Positions 8,855 through 17,183 of a DNA stretch of 64,000 nt are shown here, in pieces; positions within the stretch are counted from its first letter, which is position 1, and the number at the start of each line of letters is the position of its first letter. The stretch is taken from positions 1-64,000 of the forward strand of contig MKSX01000022.1 of NCBI GenBank assembly GCA_001897445.1, given 5' to 3'. The notes under the pieces were generated by a model. That model was not told the DNA's origin. It searched no databases and worked only from the letters and a program-made list of their open reading frames with translations. Both the position numbers and the translations under genes were made by a program. The DNA comes from Alphaproteobacteria bacterium 33-17 (GTDB lineage: Bacteria > Pseudomonadota > Alphaproteobacteria > Rickettsiales > 33-17).

Positions 8855-9313
8855 ATGAGAATAAGTTTAGCATTTTTATGTTTATCTACCTTTTTTGTAA
8901 ATAGTGCTTTGGCATGTAGCGCTCAGGATATTATAGTATCTGATGCCGTAATATCGAAGCCTTTAAAAGGTAAGAACTCGATATCGTCATTTATGACAAT
9001 TAGAAATAAATGTGCTGAAGATTTAAAATTATTAGCTGTAGAAGCGCCATTTAAGAATATTACAGAGCTTCATGATATGAAACATGAAGGTGGTATAATG
9101 AAGATGTACAAAGTTGATTCTATAGACATTGCTGCCAATTCTGTCGTTCATTTAAAGCGTGGTGGAATGCATGTAATGTTTATGAAACTAGAAGGCACTA
9201 TAGATACATCAGAGCCAGTGAATCTTAAAGTTAAGTTTGATAAGGACTTAGAAGTAGAAACAACAGCAATATTTAAAGAAATGAAAGGTGGAGACCATCA
9301 TAAAAAGCATTAG
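8855..9313 (+). CDS. periplasmic PCu(A)C-type copper chaperone
   Basis: The protein has a Sec signal peptide (MRISLAFLCLSTFFVNSALA), then a cupredoxin-like domain of about 130 residues. It carries the PCu(A)C pattern of His and Met ligands: HDMKHEGGIMKM and, about 20 residues on, HLKRGGMHVMFM. This family binds Cu(I) in the periplasm and delivers it to the CuA site of cytochrome oxidase. The C-terminus is His/Lys-rich (GGDHHKKH), possibly an extra metal site. The start is ATG 8855, with GAGAG 8 bases upstream; a TTG at 8840 is less likely. The window itself shows only a copper-free bd oxidase, so a copper oxidase may lie elsewhere. Confidence 0.88.
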   Translation: MRISLAFLCLSTFFVNSALACSAQDIIVSDAVISKPLKGKNSISSFMTIRNKCAEDLKLLAVEAPFKNITELHDMKHEGGIMKMYKVDSIDIAANSVVHLKRGGMHVMFMKLEGTIDTSEPVNLKVKFDKDLEVETTAIFKEMKGGDHHKKH

Positions 9314-9340
9314 GTAAGTACGTATATTCGGGAGGGAGTT

Positions 9341-10594
9341 ATGTTTGTTACGCCATTAGAAAATAGTATGTTATACACCATGGTAGAGTTTTCTCGTAAG
9401 AACGTTCTTCCTCTTAAGAATTTTGCAAACATGCTGCAAGTTTATCAATCAAGTCCGTTAAATATATTTAAAGGAACAGAAATTGATAGACTGTTAAATG
9501 CTAATTTAGAATTTACAGATAGATTCCTAAAGGAATATTCAAAGCCAGAATTTGGTATTAATAGCGTTAAGATCGGGACTAAAGACATTAAAATTGTAGA
9601 AGATGTGGTAATGCGTAAAAGATTCTGCAATTTAATACATTTTAGAAAAATATCTGAAAAATATCAGAATTTACCTAAATTACTTATTGTTGCGCCTCTT
9701 TCAGGTCACCATGCAACTCTGCTTAGAGGGACAGTAAAGGATACATTACCTCATTTTGACGTATATATAACTGATTGGATAGATGCATCTAAAGTTCCTA
9801 TGGCTCATGGTAAATTTGATTTAGATGACTATATTTACTACACCAAAGACTTCATGAATAATTTAGGACCTAATTTATCGGTTATGGCAGTATGCCAGCC
9901 TGTTGTTCCAGTTCTTGCAGCTGTTTGCTTACTTGAGGAAGAAGGAAGAACGCCTGTTGATAATATGATTTTGATGGGGGGACCTGTAGATGCACGTAAA
10001 TCAAGTACTCAGGTTACAAAATTTGCTGAAAACAGATCAATGAACTGGTTTGAAACTAATGTTATTACAAGGGTTCCTATTAACTACCCAGGATTTGGTA
10101 GACCTGTTTATCCCGGATTTATACAGTTATTTGGTTTTATGGCAATGAATATGCAACGTCACGTTGGTGAACATTTCAAACTCTATCAGCACTTAGTTGT
10201 TGGTGATGGTGACAGTGCAGATCAACACATTAAGTTCTATGATGAATATTTATCGGTACTAGATGTGACAGCGGAATACTACCTGCAAACAATTAAAACA
10301 GTATTCAAAGATTTTGATCTTCCAAAAGGAAAAATGTTAGTAGGTGATAGAAAAGTAAAGCCTGAGGCTGTAAAACATGCGGCATTGCTTTGTATTGAAG
10401 GTGAACTTGATGATATATCTGGAATTGGTCAAACTAAAGCTGCTATAGATATTTGTACGCATATTCCAAAAAGCAGGTCTCATTACCATTTGCAAAAAGG
10501 CGTAGGACATTACGGCGTGTTTAACGGTCGTAAATTCAGAGAAAGTATAGTACCAGTGATTAAAGACTTCTGCTATAAAAATATAAGAGACTAA
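9341..10594 (+). CDS. phaZ: intracellular poly(3-hydroxybutyrate) depolymerase
   Basis: PhaZ hydrolyses native PHB granules in the cytoplasm. The 417-residue protein shows the features of the intracellular family: a Cys nucleophile in AVCQP (Cys185) in place of the usual lipase-box Ser, the conserved LIVAPLSGHHATLLRG loop, an acidic site in IEGELDDISG and a His in GVGHYGVFNG. GGGAGG 7 bases before the ATG at 9341 is a strong ribosome site. No other PHA gene is in the window. The gene ends with zero spacing against the convergent ankyrin gene, so no terminator fits between them. Confidence 0.92.
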   Translation: MFVTPLENSMLYTMVEFSRKNVLPLKNFANMLQVYQSSPLNIFKGTEIDRLLNANLEFTDRFLKEYSKPEFGINSVKIGTKDIKIVEDVVMRKRFCNLIHFRKISEKYQNLPKLLIVAPLSGHHATLLRGTVKDTLPHFDVYITDWIDASKVPMAHGKFDLDDYIYYTKDFMNNLGPNLSVMAVCQPVVPVLAAVCLLEEEGRTPVDNMILMGGPVDARKSSTQVTKFAENRSMNWFETNVITRVPINYPGFGRPVYPGFIQLFGFMAMNMQRHVGEHFKLYQHLVVGDGDSADQHIKFYDEYLSVLDVTAEYYLQTIKTVFKDFDLPKGKMLVGDRKVKPEAVKHAALLCIEGELDDISGIGQTKAAIDICTHIPKSRSHYHLQKGVGHYGVFNGRKFRESIVPVIKDFCYKNIRD

Positions 10595-11884
10595 TTATCT
10601 TGGGATATTATAATCTCTCATTGGTCTTGTACCTAAAGCTACGTCTACCCATTTAGTGGTCGTATATGGATGGTTTTCTAGTGCTTTTTGAGCCTCAATA
10701 CTTAGATTCTTAGATGCCATAGGTTTTATGGTTTCTATATCTTTGCTAATATTACGCCCACCTAAAATACAGTTAAAAAAGATTTTACTTAAAAATCCTT
10801 TAGGTTCATAATTACGTTTTTCTAAAATAAAATAATTTAGAATACTTGATGCTATGTAAGAAATTCCTATTTTGATAAATTTATTATCCAGCAGATTTTT
10901 TGTATATGGCTTCAAAATACTAATGTTATTATTAATTAAAGAAGCAAATGCCACTCTTCTAGCTAAATTAATACAGACTAAAAAAGCACTAATTAAACTC
11001 AATTGCAGAGTATAATACTTATCAAGCTCCTGTAATAAGGTTTGTTTATTAATTACTAGCGGCACTTGTGAATCTTGTGAATTTTCCTTTTGCTTATTTT
11101 GATTATCGTTTTGCTTAGAGGCCGTTTTGTTTATAACAGATTCGGCTATTTCCTGTTCCATCTTGATTTTTATGGATTCTATATAAAGTTTTGCTAACTT
11201 GTAAGGTGCTGCATTAGAATTTTGTTCAATATCAAATTTAGCATTGTACGCAAGTAATAGCCTAACAGTTTGCTCATCTTGATTTTCAGCTGCAATATAT
11301 ATTGGTAACTTTGAATCACCATCTGGAATACCAGGATCGGCTTTATTTTCTAGCAAATATTTTATATACTGATGGTTTTGTAACCAGACAGCAAAATAAA
11401 GAGCTGTCTGATTGCTCTCATTAACACTGTTAATATCATAATTTGAATATTGGCTTATAATAATGTCATTTATAAGATTGATATCGGTAGTGAAAAACTT
11501 AGCGAAATAATGATATGGTGTTTGATCTTGAGGAATAAATAACTTCGCTCCATTCTTCAGCAAAAATTCCGCAATTTCCTTTTCATTGTATAAAATAGCA
11601 AGTACCAATGCAGAAAAGCCCTGATCACCTTTTGTAATTTCAAGGTTAATATCAGTTTTTTTATCAAGCATTATCTGAAGTATATCAATTTTACCAATAA
11701 TTGCTGCTAAATGCCATATTGTATAACCATCAGATGATGTATTGCTTAAAATTTCCTTTCTTTTGTATAAGTGAGAGTTATCAATAAACTCCTGCCACTT
11801 GGGATCTTGTTTTAATAAATTTTTACTTTCAGGGTTTGAAAAATCACATGTTTTATTTAAAAGGTATTCAAGAATTTCTTTCAT
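10595..11884 (-). CDS. ankyrin-repeat protein with divergent C-terminal membrane module
   Basis: This 429-residue protein has about five ankyrin repeats in residues 45-225 (GYTIWHLAAIIGKIDILQI, FSALVLAILYNEKEIAEFL, TALYFAVWLQNHQYIKYLL), a short Gln/Asn/Lys linker, then a C-terminal module. The module matches the other module proteins at LARRV, IGISYIASSILNYFILEKRNY, LGGRN and ALGTRPMRDY. Its tail (NHPYTTTKWVDVALGTR) resembles the 1-771 protein more than the other two copies. It lies directly downstream of a sibling gene, separated by a hairpin (11889-11931), with no obvious ribosome site. Possible T4SS substrate, by inference. Confidence 0.87.
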   Translation of the reverse strand: MKEILEYLLNKTCDFSNPESKNLLKQDPKWQEFIDNSHLYKRKEILSNTSSDGYTIWHLAAIIGKIDILQIMLDKKTDINLEITKGDQGFSALVLAILYNEKEIAEFLLKNGAKLFIPQDQTPYHYFAKFFTTDINLINDIIISQYSNYDINSVNESNQTALYFAVWLQNHQYIKYLLENKADPGIPDGDSKLPIYIAAENQDEQTVRLLLAYNAKFDIEQNSNAAPYKLAKLYIESIKIKMEQEIAESVINKTASKQNDNQNKQKENSQDSQVPLVINKQTLLQELDKYYTLQLSLISAFLVCINLARRVAFASLINNNISILKPYTKNLLDNKFIKIGISYIASSILNYFILEKRNYEPKGFLSKIFFNCILGGRNISKDIETIKPMASKNLSIEAQKALENHPYTTTKWVDVALGTRPMRDYNIPR

Positions 11885-11888
11885 AATA

Positions 11889-11931
11889 AATGCGGTAGAA
11901 TAATTTATAGTTAAATATATCCTACCGCATT
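11889..11931 (-). repeat. intercistronic hairpin between two module genes
   Basis: A perfect 10-bp stem, AATGCGGTAG (11889-11898) with CTACCGCATT (11922-11931), and a 23-base loop. On the minus-strand transcript it starts 9 bases after one stop codon and ends 4 bases before the next ATG. It could attenuate, process or occlude the start of the downstream gene. Confidence 0.55.
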
Positions 11932-11940
11932 GTAAAATGA

Positions 11941-14364
11941 TTACAAGCCTTTATATTGGCGAGTGTTTCTTGTGCCTACAGCCATATCTAACAAACTTGT
12001 TTGATCTATATGTGTTCTTGCTTCGCTTTTAACATCCAGTGGTATAGTTGCTACGTAAGGCTCAACCACTTTCTGGTCTTCCAGGCTGTTACGACCACCT
12101 AACAAATATTCGCATATAAACTTGCCTAGTTTAGATGTTGGTGAGTAGTTACGCTTTTCAAGAGCATAGTAATTGAAAGCTATACTTGCAGCAGCCGAAA
12201 TACCGATAGCAAGCTGGCGCGGCATTATATTATTAATGCCTTTGAATAATAATGCACCAATACCAACTCTTCTTGCCAAAGTTAAACCAACTTTAACAAT
12301 ACTTGCAAAGCTGAATGATATTTTAAACTTACTATCCATATGCTTTACAACAACTTCTTTACTAAGCTGAGTTGGCGCTGGAGGGTTAGGAACCTGAGGC
12401 GCAGGAGGTGTTGTTCCAGCAGGATTACCCGACGGCGCTACACCCGTAGGAGCAGAACCAGTGCCATTAGGCTGACCAACTGCTGCGTTTGCTGCTGCTT
12501 CTTTTTCTTTCATTATTTCTTCTTCTAGCTTATCTAATCTTTCCTGCTTATCCTTTTGAGATTCTGAAAAAATTGGCTTTGTAGCACCAGCTTTAAGAAG
12601 AAGCTTGATAGTCTCATCATTTGAATTAGGAGATTCTAGTGCAATTTCTATACAAGATTTATTGCCTACATTCATAAGTTTCAAATATTCTGTTTTAGAA
12701 TTAGAAGTTTGATGCGCATATCTGACAACCTGATCCAATCGATTCGCTTTATTAGCATTAGGTAATGTACCTCTCTTATAAATATCATCATCTTCCTTTC
12801 TGCTAAGTAAAACTTTAATTACTTTCGAGTGTCCATGTCCAACAGCAATATGTAAAGCATTATTTTCATTTACGCCTCCTGCCGTAATACTTGCGAGATT
12901 ATCCATTAAATATTCTACAACATTTTCATGTCCTGCAGCTGCAGCTTTTCTAATAGCATCGTCTTTTGTATTTTGATCAATATGTTCACTTGGTATTGCT
13001 TGCATAATATTGACATGACCTGCTTCTGCAGCGAGGTTATAATGCTTTTTTAGTTTCTCAGAATTTATACATATAACTTCCACTAATTTGGTATACGCAT
13101 AAAGATTGCCTTTATCAATTGCTAGCTCAACAGGTAACTTAAAGTCGCTTAAGTATTCATAGTATTCATTTTTACTTTCAATAAGCTTATCTAATTCATT
13201 ATTATCACCATTTGCAATTGCATCATGAAGTGGTGTTGTACTCAGTCCAAATAATTTTCTTAACTCTTCGTTCCCTGAATACTTAGCTAAATCGCTTAGT
13301 GTACCACCTTTATTTATATTTTTATGTGATAATAATGCTTTAGCAATTTCAACTCTCTTTTCTTTAACCGCAAAATGCAACGCTGAACCGTGAGTACCAT
13401 TTTGGGCGTTTACGTCTATTTTATCGCCATGATCTAGTAAACGCTTAACCATTTCTAAATCATTTTTTTCAACAGCTATATATAAAGGGGTTTTATTATC
13501 TTTGTTAATAGCATTGAGATTAATATTTTTATCTTTAAGCTTTGTAATTAAATCATACTGATAGTTTTCTACTAAGTAATGGATGAATGATTTGTCATAT
13601 TGATTATTCGCTACATCTTGTGCATTTAAATCAATACCTTGGGTATCAATTAAAGTTTCAACTATATCCCATCTGTGTTGTGATGCAGCTTTTAAAAGAA
13701 AGTGAGTATTATTATGTTTTTTATTCAAATCATCAATACTATACATGTGCTTCAAAATATTTTCGTGAACACGATCAAATACTTCTCTTGTTAAATCTGT
13801 TCCTTCTAAAATACTTTTTAAATCTTCTAATGCTTTATTGTCAGACTTGGCAGGAGGAATAATAGGTTGTGGCGCTGGATTTTGTTCTTGATTAACTTCT
13901 TCTACTAATTTATCTAATCTAGCTTTTGTAGAAGTTGAAGCAATAAGCTTTGCACCTGCTTTAATTAGAGTTTTAATTGTCTCATCATTTGATCTATCTG
14001 AAAGTAATGCATATAATAAAGGTGTTCCGCCTTTATTATCTTGAGCTTCTATTTTAGCTCCTGTTGATAATAATAATTCTACCACTTCTTTTTTACCACG
14101 TATTGCAGCATAACCAAGTGGAGTTACACCATTGTTATCTGGAGCTTCTATATTAGCTCCTTTTGCGATAAGTAACATAATTGATTCTTTACTTCTATGG
14201 AAAACAGCATGATGTAATAGCGTAAAACTATTGTTGCCTATTTGATTTAAATCAGCAGGTGTATATTCACCTTGATTTAAATAATTTTCAAATTCATTCC
14301 AATTTTGTTCATCATATTGAGCATTTAATACAAGTTCTAGAACTTCTTGCTTACTTTTAGCCAT
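11941..14364 (-). CDS. large ankyrin-repeat protein with C-terminal membrane module
   Basis: This 807-residue protein has about ten ankyrin repeats in two blocks (NGVTPLGYAAIRGKKEVVEL, NKTPLYIAVEKNDLEMVKRL, NALHIAVGHGHSKVIKVLL). Each block ends in a similar SNDETIK..KAGA repeat followed by an RLDKL.EE coil. A Pro/Gly/Thr linker leads to the 140-residue module (LARRVGIG, LAIGISAAASIAFNYYAL, LGGRNS, GTRNTRQYKGL). I chose ATG 14364 over a GTG two codons upstream because MAKSKQ is a normal start and AGGCG lies 5-9 bases before it. An exact consensus promoter lies 30 bases upstream. It sits next to virB11, so a T4SS substrate role is plausible but inferred. Confidence 0.92.
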   Translation of the reverse strand: MAKSKQEVLELVLNAQYDEQNWNEFENYLNQGEYTPADLNQIGNNSFTLLHHAVFHRSKESIMLLIAKGANIEAPDNNGVTPLGYAAIRGKKEVVELLLSTGAKIEAQDNKGGTPLLYALLSDRSNDETIKTLIKAGAKLIASTSTKARLDKLVEEVNQEQNPAPQPIIPPAKSDNKALEDLKSILEGTDLTREVFDRVHENILKHMYSIDDLNKKHNNTHFLLKAASQHRWDIVETLIDTQGIDLNAQDVANNQYDKSFIHYLVENYQYDLITKLKDKNINLNAINKDNKTPLYIAVEKNDLEMVKRLLDHGDKIDVNAQNGTHGSALHFAVKEKRVEIAKALLSHKNINKGGTLSDLAKYSGNEELRKLFGLSTTPLHDAIANGDNNELDKLIESKNEYYEYLSDFKLPVELAIDKGNLYAYTKLVEVICINSEKLKKHYNLAAEAGHVNIMQAIPSEHIDQNTKDDAIRKAAAAGHENVVEYLMDNLASITAGGVNENNALHIAVGHGHSKVIKVLLSRKEDDDIYKRGTLPNANKANRLDQVVRYAHQTSNSKTEYLKLMNVGNKSCIEIALESPNSNDETIKLLLKAGATKPIFSESQKDKQERLDKLEEEIMKEKEAAANAAVGQPNGTGSAPTGVAPSGNPAGTTPPAPQVPNPPAPTQLSKEVVVKHMDSKFKISFSFASIVKVGLTLARRVGIGALLFKGINNIMPRQLAIGISAAASIAFNYYALEKRNYSPTSKLGKFICEYLLGGRNSLEDQKVVEPYVATIPLDVKSEARTHIDQTSLLDMAVGTRNTRQYKGL

Positions 14365-14393
14365 AATCACGCCTATTTTAAAAATTTGGCTTA

Positions 14394-14422
14394 ATTATAA
14401 TGTAAAAATCGCAAAATGTCAA
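14394..14422 (-). promoter_or_regulatory. perfect consensus sigma70 promoter for the ankyrin gene
   Basis: On the minus strand TTGACA (14422-14417), 17 bases, TATAAT (14399-14394). All twelve consensus positions and the ideal spacer are met, with a predicted leader of about 25 bases before the ATG at 14364. Confidence 0.85.
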
Positions 14423-14478
14423 TCAAATATTAACTTTTAATTAACATTGGCATTATCTAACTGATTTGTATACAAAGT

Positions 14479-15492
14479 TTAAGAATCTTGAGATGGTGAA
14501 GGCGTTATATTATTATAACCTTTAAAATATACCTCAGAAATATAGCGTCTGCCGCCCGATCCACGCTTAAGCTGAACCACTATATCTATAACAGAACGTA
14601 TATAATCCTTGATTTCAGCTGGTGGCATGCCAAGACCTGCCTGCATTACCATAAGCTTTAGTTGCTCCATTGCCATTCTTGGCGTATCAGCATGGAGGGT
14701 TGAAATTGATCCTGGGTGACCAGTATTTATAGCCCTTAAAAAGCTGAAAGCTTCTGCTCCTCTAAGCTCACCTACAATAATTCTATCAGGACGGAGCCTT
14801 AGGCACGCTTCAATAAGATCTTGAGTAGTGACTTTTGCTCTACCCTGCCCACCTTTGGAAGCAAGCAAATGTACCCTGTTTTTATGATTTGGCAGTAATA
14901 CCTCTCTTGCATCTTCTACTGTAATAAGTCTTTCTTCTGTTGGAATCTCTAAAAGAGCAGCATTTGTAAAGGTTGTTTTACCAGTAGACGTACCACCACT
15001 TATTATAATATTTTTTTTACCCTTAATAGCTTTACTTAAAAACTCACGAATCTTATGAGTTTGCATCAGATCTGCAAGCTCTTTGTCGAGCGGATCTTCA
15101 ACTTCACCTGTGGCTGTCATATCAAAAGCACCGCGCTGCTCATATGTATCAAATGTATAACGCTCTGTTGAACCTTTCCTGATAGACATAGCAATAGTAC
15201 CAGCTTCACATGCAGGTGGGAATACTATCTGAATACGGAAACCATTTGGTAAAGTTGCTGAAAGCAATGGGTTTTCTTCACTTACTTTTTGCTCAGTAGA
15301 TTGAGCAACTAAACGCGCGAGCGACTTTAAATGCTCTAAATTAAGCTCGGGAATAACTTCATTACGCATATCCCCGCGTTTTTCTATCCATACCTCACCC
15401 GGAACATTTACCGAAATTTCCGACACCCCTTCTTCAGCAAAAATGCTATTAAAGGGGGTCAGATATGTTTCTAGTGCGGTAAAGTTAGTCAT
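14479..15492 (-). CDS. virB11: type IV secretion ATPase VirB11
   Basis: VirB11 is the hexameric traffic ATPase at the cytoplasmic face of the T4SS. The 337-residue protein has the N-terminal domain, a Walker A motif GGTSTGKTT at residues 166-174, the Asp box TVEDAREV, a Walker B region (IVGELRGAEAF) and a His box (NTGHPGSISTLHAD). Length and motifs are normal. It is the last gene of the virB8-9-10-11 run, 5 bases after virB10. virD4, which often follows in Rickettsiales, is not here; an ankyrin gene follows instead. Confidence 0.97.
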   Translation of the reverse strand: MTNFTALETYLTPFNSIFAEEGVSEISVNVPGEVWIEKRGDMRNEVIPELNLEHLKSLARLVAQSTEQKVSEENPLLSATLPNGFRIQIVFPPACEAGTIAMSIRKGSTERYTFDTYEQRGAFDMTATGEVEDPLDKELADLMQTHKIREFLSKAIKGKKNIIISGGTSTGKTTFTNAALLEIPTEERLITVEDAREVLLPNHKNRVHLLASKGGQGRAKVTTQDLIEACLRLRPDRIIVGELRGAEAFSFLRAINTGHPGSISTLHADTPRMAMEQLKLMVMQAGLGMPPAEIKDYIRSVIDIVVQLKRGSGGRRYISEVYFKGYNNITPSPSQDS

Positions 15493-15497
15493 AACTA

Positions 15498-16763
15498 CTA
15501 ATACTTTTTAATTAAAGATTTATTCTTAGGGAATAATAGATCTTTTTTCACAAATACCTTAATTCTTGTACCTTGATCAACTGTAATGGTTGGTCTTTCA
15601 TCAAGGCTGCCTTTCGCAATATTTTTAGCAGCATCATTAATATTTTGCTGTGAATCATATAATGATTTTTGACCAATTGTTTTCTCAGGCTGAATTGTTG
15701 TCTGAGTAACCTCGCCAGTTGTAGGATTTGTTGTAGTAATGGTCTGTGTTTGACCTTGAGTTTGTTGCTGATTTGTATATTGCTCAGCTTGGTACGAAAC
15801 CGCATAAGTGATAACAGATAAAAGAATAGCATTTGACATAACTTCAAAGTATTTATTATCAACAAAGCCTTCTGCCCCTGCTCTACCGATTTGATCAATA
15901 CCTGGTGAATCAACCATAATATCTACACCATCTGGTCTAATAATCCTGCTCCAGACAATGGTCACTCTCTTTTGACCACGTTTAATTTCAGCTGAATAGT
16001 TACCAACTAGTCTTGAACCCTTTGGAATCATGATTGCTCTTCCAGACTCACCATATACGTCACGGCTTACAACACCTCTGATATAACCTTTCATATCTGT
16101 GTTAATTGCAGTCTCTAAGATAGCATCAATAATTTTACCTTGTGCAACTGTATAGTCTGTTTCACCAATACGCGAAGCCTTAACTTGCTCTGCCGAAGTT
16201 TTAGTTGGCGAGAAATCAGGAGTAATTACCTGAGATGCAAGTCTTAACTGCTCTTTTTTCTTTGATTCTTCAGGAGTTTCTGAAGCACCGCCACCGCCTA
16301 ACATAATTGCTGACTTTCTTCTTTGCTGAAGCTGCTCATTATTTGTTTCAATTCTAGGCTGACTAACAGCAGGAATTTCAGGAACAATAGGAAGAGCAAT
16401 CGGTTCTGCTCTTGGAAGCTCTGGAACCGCAGGCGCAACCACAATTGGCTCTGGCTCTATAACTCTTGGCGCTTCTGGCATTGCCGGTACTGAAGGTAAT
16501 GTAGACTTAGATACATCAACAGGCGGAGGAGATACAGCCTTAACATCTTCAATCTTTGGCATATCTTTTGTATTCTTTGGCTCAGGACTTGAGAAAAAGA
16601 AATTATACGAAATAAAGCCCATCATAACAACGAATACTACTATTATAGCAATATTTTTACCTGGCATTGCAGCAACTGAAGATAAACCACGCTCTACTTC
16701 AGGATTCTCAAACTCATCATCGAGTTCATTTTTATTATTTGGGTTGTTTTTATCTTTTGACAT
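15498..16763 (-). CDS. virB10: type IV secretion channel protein VirB10
   Basis: VirB10 spans both membranes and forms the T4SS core with VirB7 and VirB9. The 421-residue protein has a cytoplasmic N-terminus, one membrane helix at about 36-56 (IAIIVVFVVMMGFISYNFFF), a Pro/Glu-rich periplasmic stalk to about 140, and the C-terminal TrbI/VirB10 domain (SRDVYGESGRAIMIPKGSRL). A Gln/Thr-rich insert near residues 325-355 lies in the C-terminal half, where the outer-membrane antenna is found. It lies 12 bases after virB9 in one operon. Confidence 0.96.
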   Translation of the reverse strand: MSKDKNNPNNKNELDDEFENPEVERGLSSVAAMPGKNIAIIVVFVVMMGFISYNFFFSSPEPKNTKDMPKIEDVKAVSPPPVDVSKSTLPSVPAMPEAPRVIEPEPIVVAPAVPELPRAEPIALPIVPEIPAVSQPRIETNNEQLQQRRKSAIMLGGGGASETPEESKKKEQLRLASQVITPDFSPTKTSAEQVKASRIGETDYTVAQGKIIDAILETAINTDMKGYIRGVVSRDVYGESGRAIMIPKGSRLVGNYSAEIKRGQKRVTIVWSRIIRPDGVDIMVDSPGIDQIGRAGAEGFVDNKYFEVMSNAILLSVITYAVSYQAEQYTNQQQTQGQTQTITTTNPTTGEVTQTTIQPEKTIGQKSLYDSQQNINDAAKNIAKGSLDERPTITVDQGTRIKVFVKKDLLFPKNKSLIKKY

Positions 16764-16775
16764 GATAATTCCCGC

Positions 16776-17183
16776 CTATTTTTTTGGTTCATCAGGATAA
16801 TAGAATCTTACAACGTAAGCTAAGTCATCATCTACTTTTGCTTCAGGCAATTTCGAGAAAATATCAAAATTATACGTTCTTCTATTTGATACAATCATAA
16901 GGTTTGTGTGAACAAACTCTTTTTGAGGCTTTATTATAATCATTCTGCCATCTGCTTCAATTGACCATGCATATGGATTACCAAAAGAATAACCCTGCAC
17001 TGTTTCATCAAGACCAAGCTCGATTACTGTCTGGAAGTCAGTATGCATAACTACTTTGTATATATCATTTTCATCATATACAAAAGTTTTCACCCTGCTA
17101 TCTGTTTTAGAAACATCGTATGCAATTGCATTAGATGCAAATAGCAATACAGCTAATAACATTAATTTTATCGCTCTTATCAT
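16776..17183 (-). CDS. virB9: short VirB9-family protein
   Basis: This 135-residue protein starts with a signal peptide (MIRAIKLMLLAVLLFASNAIA) and matches the N-terminal beta domain of VirB9/CagX (TFVYDENDIYKVVMHTDFQT, then a YAWSIEADGRMIIIKPQ strand pair). Full-length VirB9 is about twice as long, and the C-terminal VirB7-binding domain is absent. The stop is clean and the operon continues, so this is not a frameshift. Rickettsiales are known to carry a second, short VirB9 paralogue, and this is probably that form. Its start overlaps the virB8 stop by four bases (ATGA). Confidence 0.9.
   Translation of the reverse strand: MIRAIKLMLLAVLLFASNAIAYDVSKTDSRVKTFVYDENDIYKVVMHTDFQTVIELGLDETVQGYSFGNPYAWSIEADGRMIIIKPQKEFVHTNLMIVSNRRTYNFDIFSKLPEAKVDDDLAYVVRFYYPDEPKK

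Noticed and set aside
12340-12528. Arg/Cys-rich open frame on the plus strand
   Set aside because: It is the antisense of the Pro/Gly linker of the 11941-14364 ankyrin gene; the Arg and Cys residues come from reading that biased sequence backwards.
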